Position numbers and translations under genes: made by a program
The notes under the pieces: generated by a model
What the model was told of the DNA's origin: nothing
The model's input: only the letters and a program-made list of their open reading frames with translations
Databases searched by the model: none
Shown: positions 6,570-6,943 of the stretch, in pieces
Numbering within the stretch: the first letter of the stretch is position 1
Layout of the letters: the number at the start of each line of letters is the position of its first letter
Source: Planctomycetota bacterium
GTDB taxonomy: Bacteria > Planctomycetota > Phycisphaerae > UBA1845
DNA: 6,943 nt
Assembly: GCA_022567365.1 (NCBI GenBank)
Contig: JADFHG010000205.1
Span: 1-6,943 of the forward strand
Direction of reading: 5' to 3'

Positions 6570-6943
6570 TCACACCACACCGCCACCCGGCGTGCGCGAT
6601 ACATACGGCGCCACCACCAGGCTGACCCCGGCAATCTCCGTCGGCACGCCCAGGGGAAGCGGCAGCGCCGTCGTGTCCACGTGCCCGTCGCTCTGCGGGC
6701 GCACCCAGAGTCCACCGTCGCGCTCGAACAGCACCAACGGCGGGGATGCGTGTCGACAGTGCATGTGCGCGGTCGGCCCACCGCCGATGATCGCGTGCCG
6801 CTGAAACAAGACCACACGCCGTACGTCGTTGGGCATCTTTGTCGTTTCGCTCAAGTCGAGTATGGCCGACGGACTCTTGCGGCTCGGCTTTCTGAAGGTG
6901 AATTTCGCCTTTCCGCCGAGCGCTGTTCGGTCTCCATCGCGGA
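6570..6943 (-). CDS. C-terminal part of a small beta-sandwich protein, possibly FHA-like (5' end outside window)
   Basis: The frame is open from the right edge and ends at a TGA (6570-6572), giving 123 visible residues; the true start lies outside the window, so the in-frame TTG at 6854 is unlikely to be the start. The visible part reads as alternating short strands: KAKFTFRKPS, VRRVVLFQRHAIIGGG, AHMHC, PLVLFERDGGLWVRP, and GVPTEIAGVSLVVAPY. The pattern of a strand, I-I-G-x-G-x-x-A-H-M, then hydrophobic strands and L-V-V-A-P near the end resembles an FHA domain, which reads phosphothreonine. The classical S-x-x-H phosphopeptide motif is not evident, so it may be divergent or a different beta-sandwich. 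It lies 184 bases upstream of the kinase on the same strand, which is compatible with a shared signalling role. No membrane segment is visible. Confidence 0.6.
   Translation of the reverse strand, partial: RDGDRTALGGKAKFTFRKPSRKSPSAILDLSETTKMPNDVRRVVLFQRHAIIGGGPTAHMHCRHASPPLVLFERDGGLWVRPQSDGHVDTTALPLPLGVPTEIAGVSLVVAPYVSRTPGGGVV

Overview
The window is GC-rich and looks like a chromosomal piece of a planctomycete, probably Phycisphaerae or a close uncultured lineage. The main clue is the last gene piece on the left. It is a secreted multihaem cytochrome that ends in the planctomycete type of dockerin/EF-hand repeat (GDFDCDNDVDLDDY, a CLTGPG element, then DSDGDGDVDMD). A polytopic Hanks-type Ser/Thr kinase fits the same phylum. 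No insertion sequence, integrase, tRNA, rRNA or CRISPR array is visible.

Layout from left to right. (1) Positions 1-1886, minus strand: a pentahaem c-type cytochrome with a signal peptide, a conserved GHKLPSG module and a dockerin tail cut by the window edge. Its complete frame is hidden among many short shadow frames because the gene has no stop codon inside the window. (2) Positions 1887-2390: a divergent intergenic region with a good sigma70-like promoter pointing at the cytochrome and some small palindromes. (3) Positions 2391-3278, plus strand: a complete NAD(P)-dependent beta-hydroxyacid dehydrogenase (3-hydroxyisobutyrate dehydrogenase / tartronate semialdehyde reductase family). (4) Positions 3279-3793: a convergent gene-free stretch with no convincing terminator. 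(5) Positions 3794-6385, minus strand: an 863-residue Ser/Thr protein kinase with a cytosolic catalytic domain, a basic linker, about ten predicted membrane segments in two bundles, and a CxxC-x6-CxxH cluster between the bundles. (6) Positions 6570-6943, minus strand: the C-terminal part of a small-beta-sandwich, possibly FHA-like, protein directly upstream of the kinase.

The FHA-like protein and the kinase face the same way and could be one signalling unit (a kinase and a phosphothreonine reader), although 184 bases separate them. The cytochrome and the dehydrogenase are divergent and show no clear functional link. There is no strong sign of a multi-gene defence or mobile system. The most unusual items are the kinase architecture and the haem/dockerin fusion.
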